NCBI GenBank assembly: GCA_017504305.1
Contig: JAFVRJ010000016.1
Location: forward strand, 1 to 64,000
Source: Clostridia bacterium
Lineage (GTDB): Bacteria > Bacillota > Clostridia > Christensenellales > DTU072
DNA: 64,000 nucleotides
Reading direction: 5' to 3'
Shown here: piece after piece, positions 1-8,054 of the stretch
Layout: each line of letters opens with the position of its first letter
How positions within the stretch are numbered: the first letter of the stretch is position 1
The notes under the pieces: generated by a model
Told to the model about the DNA's origin: nothing
The model's input: the letters and a program-made list of their open reading frames with translations, nothing else
Database searches by the model: none
Program-made: the position numbers and the translations under genes

Positions 1-594
1 ATTGTATGGATTTTTTATATCGTACAGTGTTTTTATTAAATTTTGTTTATATTCTTCAAAAGAACTATATATCCTATAACTTATTTGTTCGGGAAAATTG
101 AATTTTATTTGCAAATCTTTTATATAGCCCGATGTTTTTTTCTCCCATTTTTTATATAATGGGTGTTTTGAAACATAATTGTAATGAAAATCTACAAAAT
201 GCTTGAATATATTTTTTGCAGTTTTCTCATAATTGACTCCGGTTAGTTTTGAATACACATAATCATTGAAAAACTCTTTCCAATACTCATTAAATAATTT
301 TTTACTAATTATTACAATATCAACATCTGAATTTTCATTAAAATCTGCATAATTTTTATCCGGCGAGAGACTATATCCTAACAAAGAACTCCCACATATC
401 ATTATATCATTTGTAGTCACATTGAATACTCCTGCCATATATACGCGAAATTCTTGGTATTTGCGAATGGATTCACTTCCGAATTGATTGACAAAAAACC
501 ACGGAATAGGATTTCCCATAATTTCATCGGCGATTGTTGATAGTTGACTGTTCGCACTATTTTCTATTTTTGCTTTTAATTCTTCTTTTGTCAT
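1..594 (-). CDS. Nucleotidyltransferase-fold protein, 3' end cut off by the window edge
   Basis: An open frame runs from ATG at 594 down to base 1 without a stop (198 codons visible), so the gene is partial. Residues 68-92 carry the nucleotidyltransferase (Pol-beta/minimal NTase) signature: GSS at 68-70, then an acidic DVD at 90-92 inside a hydrophobic strand (SDVDIVII). That pattern binds NTP and metal in the family. The remainder is charged, AT-rich and unrecognised. It starts 17 nt after the methyltransferase stop and is third in a cassette with an HNH nuclease. Substrate unknown; possibilities are modification of RNA, a small molecule or a partner protein. Fold assignment moderately sure, function not. 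Confidence 0.7.
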   Translation of the reverse strand, partial: MTKEELKAKIENSANSQLSTIADEIMGNPIPWFFVNQFGSESIRKYQEFRVYMAGVFNVTTNDIMICGSSLLGYSLSPDKNYADFNENSDVDIVIISKKLFNEYWKEFFNDYVYSKLTGVNYEKTAKNIFKHFVDFHYNYVSKHPLYKKWEKKTSGYIKDLQIKFNFPEQISYRIYSSFEEYKQNLIKTLYDIKNPYN

Positions 595-611
595 TTTAAC
601 AACCTTGTACT

Positions 612-1196
612 TTATAAATGATTTTTAGTTAAAACTGCATTTATCCAGCCGTTATTTCTTTTAAGTAAATCTTCCGAATTATAAATTTCCACAATGGACA
701 GATTTGAATTTTTGCAAAGTTCCTTTAATTTTTCTTCGTCAATATATTGATAAAATCTACCATTTTCAATATTTGTGCCATTTCCATATTTCATAGACAA
801 ATAAATATGTCCGCCCACTTTTAATGCTTTATTAAGATTATCAAAAGCAAGTGGTAAGTTATTAGAGTGTAAAAGAGAGGCACAAGCCCAAATGCCGTCA
901 AACGTTTCAATATAAGGAAGATTATGAAAATCACATAATTCTACGTTTAAGCCGTTTGCTTTTCCATTATCCACAAATTCGCTCACATTATCTATGCCTA
1001 AAACGTTATATCCCTTGCTTTCAAAATAAAGCATATCACGACCACTACCAAAGCCAATATCTAATATTTTTGCCCCTTGGAAAAGATATGGTAAAAATCG
1101 GCTATAATGTTCAGTCATATCAACTTTTTGGGTGGTAGAAATGTATTCTTTGTAATTAGTAGAATAGTATTGTTTTGTTTTATAACTTGCACTCAT
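612..1196 (-). CDS. Class I SAM-dependent methyltransferase, small-molecule type
   Basis: 194 aa. Motif I is clear (ILDIGFGSG, residues 44-52), followed by the acidic residue D69 ending beta-2 (VLGIDN), a motif III-like region around D89 and a motif IV region ACASLLHS (104-111). There is no NPPY or DPPY motif, so an amino DNA methyltransferase is unlikely; the region after motif I resembles TehB/Methyltransf_11-type enzymes acting on small molecules. It overlaps the HNH gene by 17 nt and is followed after 17 nt by the nucleotidyltransferase, so the three are almost certainly one transcript. Its SD (ATAGG) is weak, consistent with translational coupling. Target unknown. Confidence 0.8.
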   Translation of the reverse strand: MSASYKTKQYYSTNYKEYISTTQKVDMTEHYSRFLPYLFQGAKILDIGFGSGRDMLYFESKGYNVLGIDNVSEFVDNGKANGLNVELCDFHNLPYIETFDGIWACASLLHSNNLPLAFDNLNKALKVGGHIYLSMKYGNGTNIENGRFYQYIDEEKLKELCKNSNLSIVEIYNSEDLLKRNNGWINAVLTKNHL

Positions 1197-2151
1197 AATA
1201 GAACCTATCTAAATAATTGTTTTTGATAGAAATTTCCAAGTCAGATTTTAAACTACCGCTTAAAATATTAACTAATTTTAGATTTCTTTCTTTTAATGTT
1301 TCAATAGTTTGCTCGTCAGGGATAGAATTGCTTTTTGAAGAATTGCGTGCCCTTGAAGTTATAACTAAATTCCAAATATCGTCTGAATACATAAAACTCC
1401 AAGGAATAACGTGGTCGATACTAATATCGTCATCATTTAATTCTTCGCCTGTATAAAAATCTATTGCCTTACCCGAATATTCTAAAAGCAAAGCGTCTTT
1501 ATATTTTTTCAAACTGTTTCTACGTAATTTTGTTTCGCTTATGCCATTTACCTTACTTGCAATTTTAGGGGAATAGTTAAATTTTTCTAATAATTGAGTC
1601 CATTTATAATTCATTAACTTTGAAATGATTATAGAGTATTCTGCAAGTAATTGTGCGTTTTCTTTGGTAAATATTATCTTTGAAATTTTAGGCGTATATT
1701 CGTAAATATCAATTTCGGAATCGTTTGCAATCTTAAAACGCCAGCAAACGTTCTCGTGTAAAGTTTTTGTAATATGTTTAATTATTTTTTGGTATGTATC
1801 AGGGGCTGTTCTTTTTATTTCTATAATCGCTTCGTCATACCATTTAGGAATTGCCGAATTAGTTATATTTTTATATAAATCAATTAAAACTTTTGTATCT
1901 TTACAAATAACAGGCTCTTTATTTGCGTAAGGGGCTTGTTTCAAATTAAAATAGAAAATTTGATTCCAATAGTATTTCAGCATACATTTAGAAATATCGT
2001 CAAAATCTATAACGAAATTATTATCTACTATTTCATATTGAGAGAAAGCGATATTTTCTATCAACGCACTACCAAATGCCAATTTATATGTGTTGTCGTT
2101 GTGCATCTCGTCTAATATCTTTAACCATTGATTTACATAGCTTGGAATCAT
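1180..2151 (-). CDS. HNH-type endonuclease
   Basis: 323 aa. The C-terminal part holds an HNH core: YTGEEL (233-238), then SIDHVIPWSF with D246-H247, IWNL with N261, and NSSKS at 270-274. The two zinc-knuckle cysteines common in this family (CxxC before the DH) are replaced (DFYTG), so any metal site is probably only the catalytic one. The N-terminal 200 residues (start IPSYVNQWLKIL, then NTYKLAF) are probably a target-recognition or regulatory region. The cassette's first gene; ATG at 2151 sits 7 nt after GGTAAGG-type sequence and 33 nt after a strong promoter. Possible role: restriction-like nuclease in a defence cassette (inference). Confidence 0.8.
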   Translation of the reverse strand: MIPSYVNQWLKILDEMHNDNTYKLAFGSALIENIAFSQYEIVDNNFVIDFDDISKCMLKYYWNQIFYFNLKQAPYANKEPVICKDTKVLIDLYKNITNSAIPKWYDEAIIEIKRTAPDTYQKIIKHITKTLHENVCWRFKIANDSEIDIYEYTPKISKIIFTKENAQLLAEYSIIISKLMNYKWTQLLEKFNYSPKIASKVNGISETKLRRNSLKKYKDALLLEYSGKAIDFYTGEELNDDDISIDHVIPWSFMYSDDIWNLVITSRARNSSKSNSIPDEQTIETLKERNLKLVNILSGSLKSDLEISIKNNYLDRFYYECKL

Positions 2152-2183
2152 AAGACTTACCCTTACCTAAAAATCTTATTAAT

Positions 2184-2212
2184 ATTATAGCATATAATAG
2201 CGTTTTTTTCAA
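2184..2212 (-). promoter_or_regulatory. Promoter of the HNH/methyltransferase/nucleotidyltransferase cassette
   Basis: On the minus strand TTGAAA (2212-2207) and TATAAT (2189-2184) are separated by exactly 17 nt, and TG-C precedes the -10 (extended -10). This is a near-consensus SigA promoter 33 nt upstream of the HNH start codon, so the cassette is probably expressed constitutively from its own promoter. Confidence 0.8.
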
Positions 2213-2262
2213 TCCCTTACGGTATGTGGTGAACAATAAAATGAACGAAATTTTATTTTTAA

Positions 2263-2418
2263 TCACAAAATAATATAGTCACCCTAATTACCCGAAAACT
2301 TCTCCTAAAATCCCTGTTTGACTGTAGGACGTGTGCTTGTCTTGATATAAATGGGCTCGCTTTTGAAAAACAAAAAACAACCTAAACCAAACACTTTTTT
2401 AATGTTCGATTTGGGTTG
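2263..2418. other. Non-coding stretch with degenerate frame and imperfect hairpin
   Basis: The gap between the divergent cassette promoter and the AbrB gene exceeds 400 bases. On the minus strand 2380-2263 reads as a protein-like frame (PIYIKTSTRPTVKQGF, then EKFSGN and GDYIIL) interrupted by two TAG codons, which suggests an eroded coding or repeat remnant. At 2378-2418 the arms CAACCTAAACCAAAC and GTTCGATTTGGGTTG pair with two mismatches. I cannot name either element. Confidence 0.35.
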
Positions 2419-2438
2419 AAGTTGATATACCAAAAAGA

Positions 2439-2470
2439 CCTAACTCAACTGCGAGTTAGGTTATTTTTTT
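2439..2470. terminator. Intrinsic terminator, possibly bidirectional
   Basis: Perfect 8-bp stem CCTAACTC/GAGTTAGG with a 6-nt loop, followed on the plus strand by TTATTTTTTT and on the minus strand by TCTTTTT. No recognised gene ends here, so it may terminate a small RNA from 2290-2440, or insulate the AbrB operon promoter. Confidence 0.75.
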
Positions 2471-2514
2471 ATGATTCTTGTCGCAACCAACCTACGCCTA
2501 TTGCCCTTATTCTC

Positions 2515-2543
2515 TTGACTTTTACTTAATAATCTGCTAAAGT
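2515..2543 (+). promoter_or_regulatory. Promoter of the AbrB-ABC operon
   Basis: TTGACT (2515-2520), 17-nt spacer, TAAAGT (2538-2543) with an upstream TGC giving an extended -10. Lies 30 nt before the AbrB-family start codon. Confidence 0.65.
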
Positions 2544-2558
2544 AAGAAAAGTAAGAAA
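2541..2558 (+). repeat. Tandem 9-bp repeat at the transcription start
   Basis: AGTAAGAAA occurs twice head-to-tail (2541-2549, 2550-2558), beginning inside the -10 and running over the expected start site. AbrB-type proteins bind short AT-rich repeats, so this may be an autoregulatory operator (inference). Confidence 0.4.
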
Positions 2559-2572
2559 TATAGGAGCATTTT

Positions 2573-2794
2573 ATGAAGTATGAAAATAATAACGAGCGTT
2601 TTATAGTTAGCGTTAAGGTTGGCCCTAAAGGACAAATAACTATTCCCGTAGAAGCAAGGAAGATGTTTAACATTACTGAAGGCGACACCATTATGGTTAT
2701 GGGTGACGTTTCGCGCGGTGGTATTGCTTTGGTCAAAGCCGATGACTTTTACCCCATCATGGAAGGAGCTTTAAACCATGGTAATAAAAACTAA
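2573..2794 (+). CDS. AbrB/SpoVT/MazE-family transcription regulator
   Basis: 73 aa. The swapped-hairpin DNA-binding signature is intact: VSVKVGPKGQITIPVEARKM at residues 12-31 followed by the GDT-type turn. Such proteins are dimeric DNA-binding transition-state or local regulators. AGGAG lies 6 nt before ATG. The 3' end overlaps the ABC ATPase by 17 nt, a common arrangement in Clostridia where a small AbrB protein controls its own ABC exporter. It is most likely an autoregulator of this three-gene operon; not a MazE antitoxin, since no MazF follows. Confidence 0.88.
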   Translation: MKYENNNERFIVSVKVGPKGQITIPVEARKMFNITEGDTIMVMGDVSRGGIALVKADDFYPIMEGALNHGNKN

Positions 2795-3503
2795 CAACTT
2801 GCGAAAAGTCTATAAGGACGTTGTTGCCGTAGATAACCTTAATCTCGAGATTAATGATGGCGAGCTTTTTGCCCTACTCGGTGTCAACGGCGCCGGCAAA
2901 ACTACCACTATTAAGATGCTTTCCACTTTGGTTAAGCCCACAAGCGGTGATGCAACTATATGCGGGTATTCTATTTTGAAGGATACAAACGAAATTAAAA
3001 ATCTTATCGACGTATCCTTCCAAGAAACCTCTATCGCAAGGCGTCTTACCGTAGAAGAAAATATCGATTTTTATGCTCGTTTAAGTGGGTTTGACAAAGA
3101 AGCTACTCAAAAAATAAAAAACGATATAATAAAAACTTTTGGGTTAGAACAAGTTAAAAGCAAACAAGCAAGCAAACTTTCAGGCGGTTATCAAAGAAAG
3201 TTATCGATCGCTTTATCATTAATTTCGGGACCTAAAATCCTATTCATGGATGAACCAACTTTAGGTTTAGACGTTATTGCACGCAGAGAGCTTTGGCAAA
3301 CTATATCTTTGCTTAAAAACAAAATGACGATTATCTTAACCACCCATTACATGGAGGAAGCCGAAGCCCTTGCCGATCGTATAGGTATTATGAAAGATGG
3401 TCGACTTTTATTCGTTGGTACCAAGCAAGAATTGTTTGACGCCACCTCAAAGGACAGTGTCGAAAACGCATTTATTGAGCTTGTAACAGGAGGCACACAC
3501 TAA
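2778..3503 (+). CDS. ABC exporter ATP-binding protein
   Basis: 241 aa, full length for a DrrA/CcmA-like ATPase. Walker A is GVNGAGKTT, the signature LSGGYQRKLS, Walker B ILFMDEPTLGLD, and the H-loop lies in TTHYMEEA. It would hydrolyse ATP at the membrane to drive the permease encoded immediately downstream. SD AAGGAG (2763-2768) lies inside the AbrB gene; the stop overlaps the permease ATG by one base (TAATG). Substrate unknown; drug or lipid-like compounds are typical of the class. Confidence 0.93.
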   Translation: MVIKTNNLRKVYKDVVAVDNLNLEINDGELFALLGVNGAGKTTTIKMLSTLVKPTSGDATICGYSILKDTNEIKNLIDVSFQETSIARRLTVEENIDFYARLSGFDKEATQKIKNDIIKTFGLEQVKSKQASKLSGGYQRKLSIALSLISGPKILFMDEPTLGLDVIARRELWQTISLLKNKMTIILTTHYMEEAEALADRIGIMKDGRLLFVGTKQELFDATSKDSVENAFIELVTGGTH

Positions 3504-4255
3504 TGAAATCCTCTTTACAACGAATACTCACTCTCACCAAAAGAAATTTAATTGAAATAATAAGAGATCCCCTCTCCCTTATTTTTTTGATGGGGCTTCC
3601 GCTTGTTATGGAAGTATTATTCTATTTTTTATTCCACGACCTTACGGCACAGTTTGAGATGAAATATCTTGCACCCGGAATAGTGGTATTTTCGCAAGCC
3701 TTTTTATCGCTATTTAGCGGTATGTTGATAGCAATTGATAGAAGTAGTTCCTTCTTAACAAGATTGTACGTCACCCGCACAAGATCGTACGAATTTATAA
3801 CTTCTTACGTACTATCTTTGTTACCAATAGCGTTAATCCAATCTGTTATCTTCTTTATTATAGGCGGTATACTTGACACAAGCATCTTCCAATTAAATAT
3901 GCTTATAGGTATATTACTTTCCCTTGTTACCTCAATACTGTTTATTGGGATTGGTATATTATTAGGATCAATTTGTAACGAAAAATCGGTAGGTGGCGTC
4001 GCTTCCGTAGTGATAGCAGGTCAATCGGTTTTGAGTGGCATGTGGTTCCCTACTGAAGGTATTAATCCAAGCATGGTTACATTTATGAAATGTCTACCAT
4101 TTAAAAATGCAACGGATTTGTTGCGCAACGTGATAAACGGAATTGGAAATACTTTCAACGATTTATGGCTACCACTCATAATAACCGTTGTTTACGCGCT
4201 GGTTGTTTTAATAATTGCAATAGCGGTATTCAAATATAAAATGAAATCCAAGTAA
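3503..4255 (+). CDS. ABC-2 type exporter permease
   Basis: 250 aa with about six hydrophobic segments (for example residues 25-45, 60-80, 100-125, 130-155, 165-185 and 222-243), the layout of ABC-2 membrane proteins such as DrrB/YadH. The conserved stretch GSICNEKSVGG near residue 155 matches the family. SD AGGAGG at 3488-3493 is inside the ATPase gene. It forms the transmembrane part of the exporter with the preceding ATPase; substrate not inferable. Confidence 0.9.
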   Translation: MKSSLQRILTLTKRNLIEIIRDPLSLIFLMGLPLVMEVLFYFLFHDLTAQFEMKYLAPGIVVFSQAFLSLFSGMLIAIDRSSSFLTRLYVTRTRSYEFITSYVLSLLPIALIQSVIFFIIGGILDTSIFQLNMLIGILLSLVTSILFIGIGILLGSICNEKSVGGVASVVIAGQSVLSGMWFPTEGINPSMVTFMKCLPFKNATDLLRNVINGIGNTFNDLWLPLIITVVYALVVLIIAIAVFKYKMKSK

Positions 4256-4260
4256 TAAAA

Positions 4261-4285
4261 ATCCCCGCTCGGCGGGGATTAATTT
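4261..4285. terminator. Bidirectional terminator between convergent genes
   Basis: Stem ATCCCCGC/GCGGGGAT with a TCG triloop at 4261-4279. TTTTTATT follows on either strand, serving the ABC permease (plus) and the GH30 gene (minus). Confidence 0.85.
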
Positions 4286-5761
4286 TTATTTCTTATATAC
4301 CACTGTGGTTATGCTGTATGCGGGGATTGTTATCGTTTGTCCTCTATCGCCACCACTCGCATTACGCATACCCGTAGACGATGAACTTACATCTACAGAG
4401 TATAGCTCGTAAATACTATAATCGTTAGGAAGCCCTACGTTAAATAACTCTATCGCTTCGCCCTCGTTTATAAATACGGTAACTATATCGCCGTTAGGAT
4501 TCAAAAATGAACAGTTGCGTATAGGTGCGCCAACATTATCAGATAATTTGATTTGAGAGTCAACCCTTACCGCACCCCTTTCAATATGCTTTGTAAACTG
4601 TCCAAAAGCATAGTACCTCAACGGTATATGAAGATCATCTTTATCTTCAACGCTAACATATAACAAACCGTCTTCATAGTGGTAACACGATACGCCCAAC
4701 CAATGTTGCCACGACGTAGCGTTAACGTACGTAAGATCATCCATTATGACGTTTGCAATAGTGTACGCCGTGTTCATATCAACCCTGCGTCCGTTTTGCA
4801 TTTGGCACCACTCGGTAACCGAAACGTCAATTTCGGGATAGTTTTTCTCAATATATCTATTAAACGCCTTCTTTTCTTCCGCGCTTGCCCAATAGCTATG
4901 TACGTCCAGCTCATCGAGGTGATTTTTGATTATCGGTTCAGACATGAGTTCTTCGATATATTCGTAAACTCTACCTGCCATAACGCCACTTTCAAAGGCG
5001 GAAAGTTTAATGCCCTTAAGCTTTGGACGGCTTTCCAATTCCTTGAGGAAAACCTTATAAAACTCCTTAAGCTCCTTGGGCTCAAAGTGACATCCTTCTT
5101 GACCACCCTTCCACTCCCACTCCGGCTCGTTGACCGGCGAGATCGATACGACCGGCACCCCTTTATCTACAAAGTACTCGGTGATATCGCACATATAAGC
5201 GGAAAATGCTTGATAATTTTCGGGTGCTAAATTACACTTGCCGTCACTACTGTGACCTTTGCCGTTGATTGTAAGAGAGTTGGGCGGACTGTTTGCAAAT
5301 ATTACTACTTGATCTGCACCATACTTGAGCGCAAGATCCAACATATATTGTCCTTCTTGATCGCGAGTGAAATCATAAGTGCCATCTGAAGTCAAAAAGC
5401 TTTCGACCGTGCGCCAATAGTGGGAGTATCTACCCTTGTCGCGCGTAACGGCCGCGCCTACGTTATAGCGGTAAACACTTAATCCCAAACCACTTTCCTT
5501 ATCATATAAAAGACGGGCTATGGCCTCGCGGATGTCTTCGCCATCTTCCGTAGTGGACTTCCAACCGCCTACGTCCGGCGCCCACCAACATCCTGAAGTA
5601 CCAAAACCGCCACTAAAGATTTGATAGGTTTTATCTAAATCATACACAATGCCGTTCGGCATAAAGCTTCCTCCGTAATATAATCCGCAGAATATTGCAA
5701 TGGCCGTTACCATGCTGAAAAATATTAAAATGATCGCTTTTAATCTTTTTCTCACGTACAA
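4286..5761 (-). CDS. Membrane-anchored glycoside hydrolase, GH30-like
   Basis: 491 aa. Residues 8-30 form a single signal-anchor or uncleaved signal segment; the (beta/alpha)8 domain begins around FSGGFGTSG. The likely acid/base E212 sits in SPVNEPEW and the nucleophile E317 in SVTEWCQ, the arrangement of GH30 (clan GH-A) retaining enzymes such as glucuronoxylanases and beta-1,6-galactanases. A small beta-sandwich normally completes the fold and the C-terminal 110 residues fit that. The start is weak: TTG at 5761 (or GTG at 5755) with no clear SD, 15 nt after the rdgB stop. Substrate is probably a plant or host polysaccharide (inference). Confidence 0.82.
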   Translation of the reverse strand: MYVRKRLKAIILIFFSMVTAIAIFCGLYYGGSFMPNGIVYDLDKTYQIFSGGFGTSGCWWAPDVGGWKSTTEDGEDIREAIARLLYDKESGLGLSVYRYNVGAAVTRDKGRYSHYWRTVESFLTSDGTYDFTRDQEGQYMLDLALKYGADQVVIFANSPPNSLTINGKGHSSDGKCNLAPENYQAFSAYMCDITEYFVDKGVPVVSISPVNEPEWEWKGGQEGCHFEPKELKEFYKVFLKELESRPKLKGIKLSAFESGVMAGRVYEYIEELMSEPIIKNHLDELDVHSYWASAEEKKAFNRYIEKNYPEIDVSVTEWCQMQNGRRVDMNTAYTIANVIMDDLTYVNATSWQHWLGVSCYHYEDGLLYVSVEDKDDLHIPLRYYAFGQFTKHIERGAVRVDSQIKLSDNVGAPIRNCSFLNPNGDIVTVFINEGEAIELFNVGLPNDYSIYELYSVDVSSSSTGMRNASGGDRGQTITIPAYSITTVVYKK

Positions 5762-5776
5762 TAATATGACTATTGG

Positions 5777-6358
5777 TTATCTTTGGTTAAGCTTTTCAAC
5801 CAACTGCTGGAGCGCCCTTCCACGATGGCTAACTCCGTTTTTTGCCTCCTCTGTCGCGGTACCGAAACTTTCACCCAAATCTATTGAATAAAATAAATTA
5901 TCGTAGCCGAATCCGTTGTCGCCTGTTTCTTCGTATAAAATTTCACCTTCAACGTTGCCTTCGGCACGGATGACTTCACCACTCGGAAAATATAAAACTA
6001 TAGTTGAGTGGAATCTTGCCTTTCTGTCGCTAATTCCATCCATTTCTTTAAGGAGTTTTTGGCGATTTAATACGTCGTTGCCGTCCTCACCGCCATATCG
6101 CGCCGAATAAACGCCCGGCGCACCACCAAGTGCATCCACTATTAAGCCCGAGTCGTCGGCAAGCGATGCTTTGCCGGTAAGCTCGGATATCACCTTGGCT
6201 TTTTTAAGAGCGTTGCCATAAAAAGTGTCGGCATCCTCCTCTACGTCAACCGAAATACCCACTTCCTTAAGCGACATTACTTTAAAATCGTTGCCTAAAA
6301 TCTGTCTAAATTCGCGTAATTTGTTGGCGTTGTTGGTCGCCGCAATAAGTTCTATCAT
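5777..6358 (-). CDS. rdgB: Non-canonical purine NTP pyrophosphatase (Ham1/RdgB)
   Basis: 193 aa. Begins IELIAATNNANKLREF (family signature TxNxxKxxE), with SLADDSGLIVDALGG and GVYSARYGG in the middle and the C-terminal SHRGRAL. It hydrolyses ITP, XTP and dITP to the monophosphate, keeping them out of nucleic acids. ATG at 6358 is chosen because AGGAGG lies 4-5 nt upstream; a longer frame to 6397 lacks an SD. Own promoter at 6378-6407. In Firmicutes it often lies next to rph; here it precedes a glycosidase. Confidence 0.95.
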   Translation of the reverse strand: MIELIAATNNANKLREFRQILGNDFKVMSLKEVGISVDVEEDADTFYGNALKKAKVISELTGKASLADDSGLIVDALGGAPGVYSARYGGEDGNDVLNRQKLLKEMDGISDRKARFHSTIVLYFPSGEVIRAEGNVEGEILYEETGDNGFGYDNLFYSIDLGESFGTATEEAKNGVSHRGRALQQLVEKLNQR

Positions 6359-6377
6359 AACTCCTCCTATCACAGCA

Positions 6378-6407
6378 ATTATACCAATAGTTGACATTTT
6401 TTGGCAA
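6378..6407 (-). promoter_or_regulatory. Promoter of rdgB
   Basis: Minus strand TTGCCA (6407-6402), 18-nt spacer, TATAAT (6383-6378), 20 nt before the chosen ATG. Confidence 0.65.
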
Positions 6408-6480
6408 TACGCTCTTTGTCATTTTTACCTATTTATATCTATAGTTAATTAGAATAATTAATAATTGCTTTTCATTTTGT

Positions 6481-6509
6481 TTGACAAAGATTTTTTATAA
6501 TAATATAAT
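6481..6509 (+). promoter_or_regulatory. Consensus promoter of guaB
   Basis: TTGACA (6481-6486), 17-nt spacer, TATAAT (6504-6509): a perfect SigA consensus. The leader is only about 22 nt, so there is no room for a purine riboswitch. Confidence 0.9.
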
Positions 6510-6535
6510 TAAAAAAAGTGTCAAGGAGTTTTTAA

Positions 6536-7993
<1,458 letters not shown>

Positions 7994-8010
7994 TCAAATT
8001 AAAACAAAAA

Positions 8011-8040
8011 AAGCACGCTTCATTGCGTGCTTTTTTATTA
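8011..8040. terminator. Terminator after guaB and spoIVA
   Basis: Stem AAGCACGC/GCGTGCTT with a 6-nt loop, T-rich on both sides, between convergent guaB and spoIVA. Confidence 0.9.
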
Positions 8041-8054
8041 TGGTAATTAGCTTA

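Noticed and set aside
2263-2380. TAG recoding (pyrrolysine-like) suggested by two in-frame TAG codons
   Set aside because: TAG is used as a normal stop elsewhere, for example at the end of der, and no Pyl machinery is visible.
2573-2794. MazE antitoxin of a toxin-antitoxin pair
   Set aside because: No MazF-like gene follows; the downstream genes are an ABC exporter.
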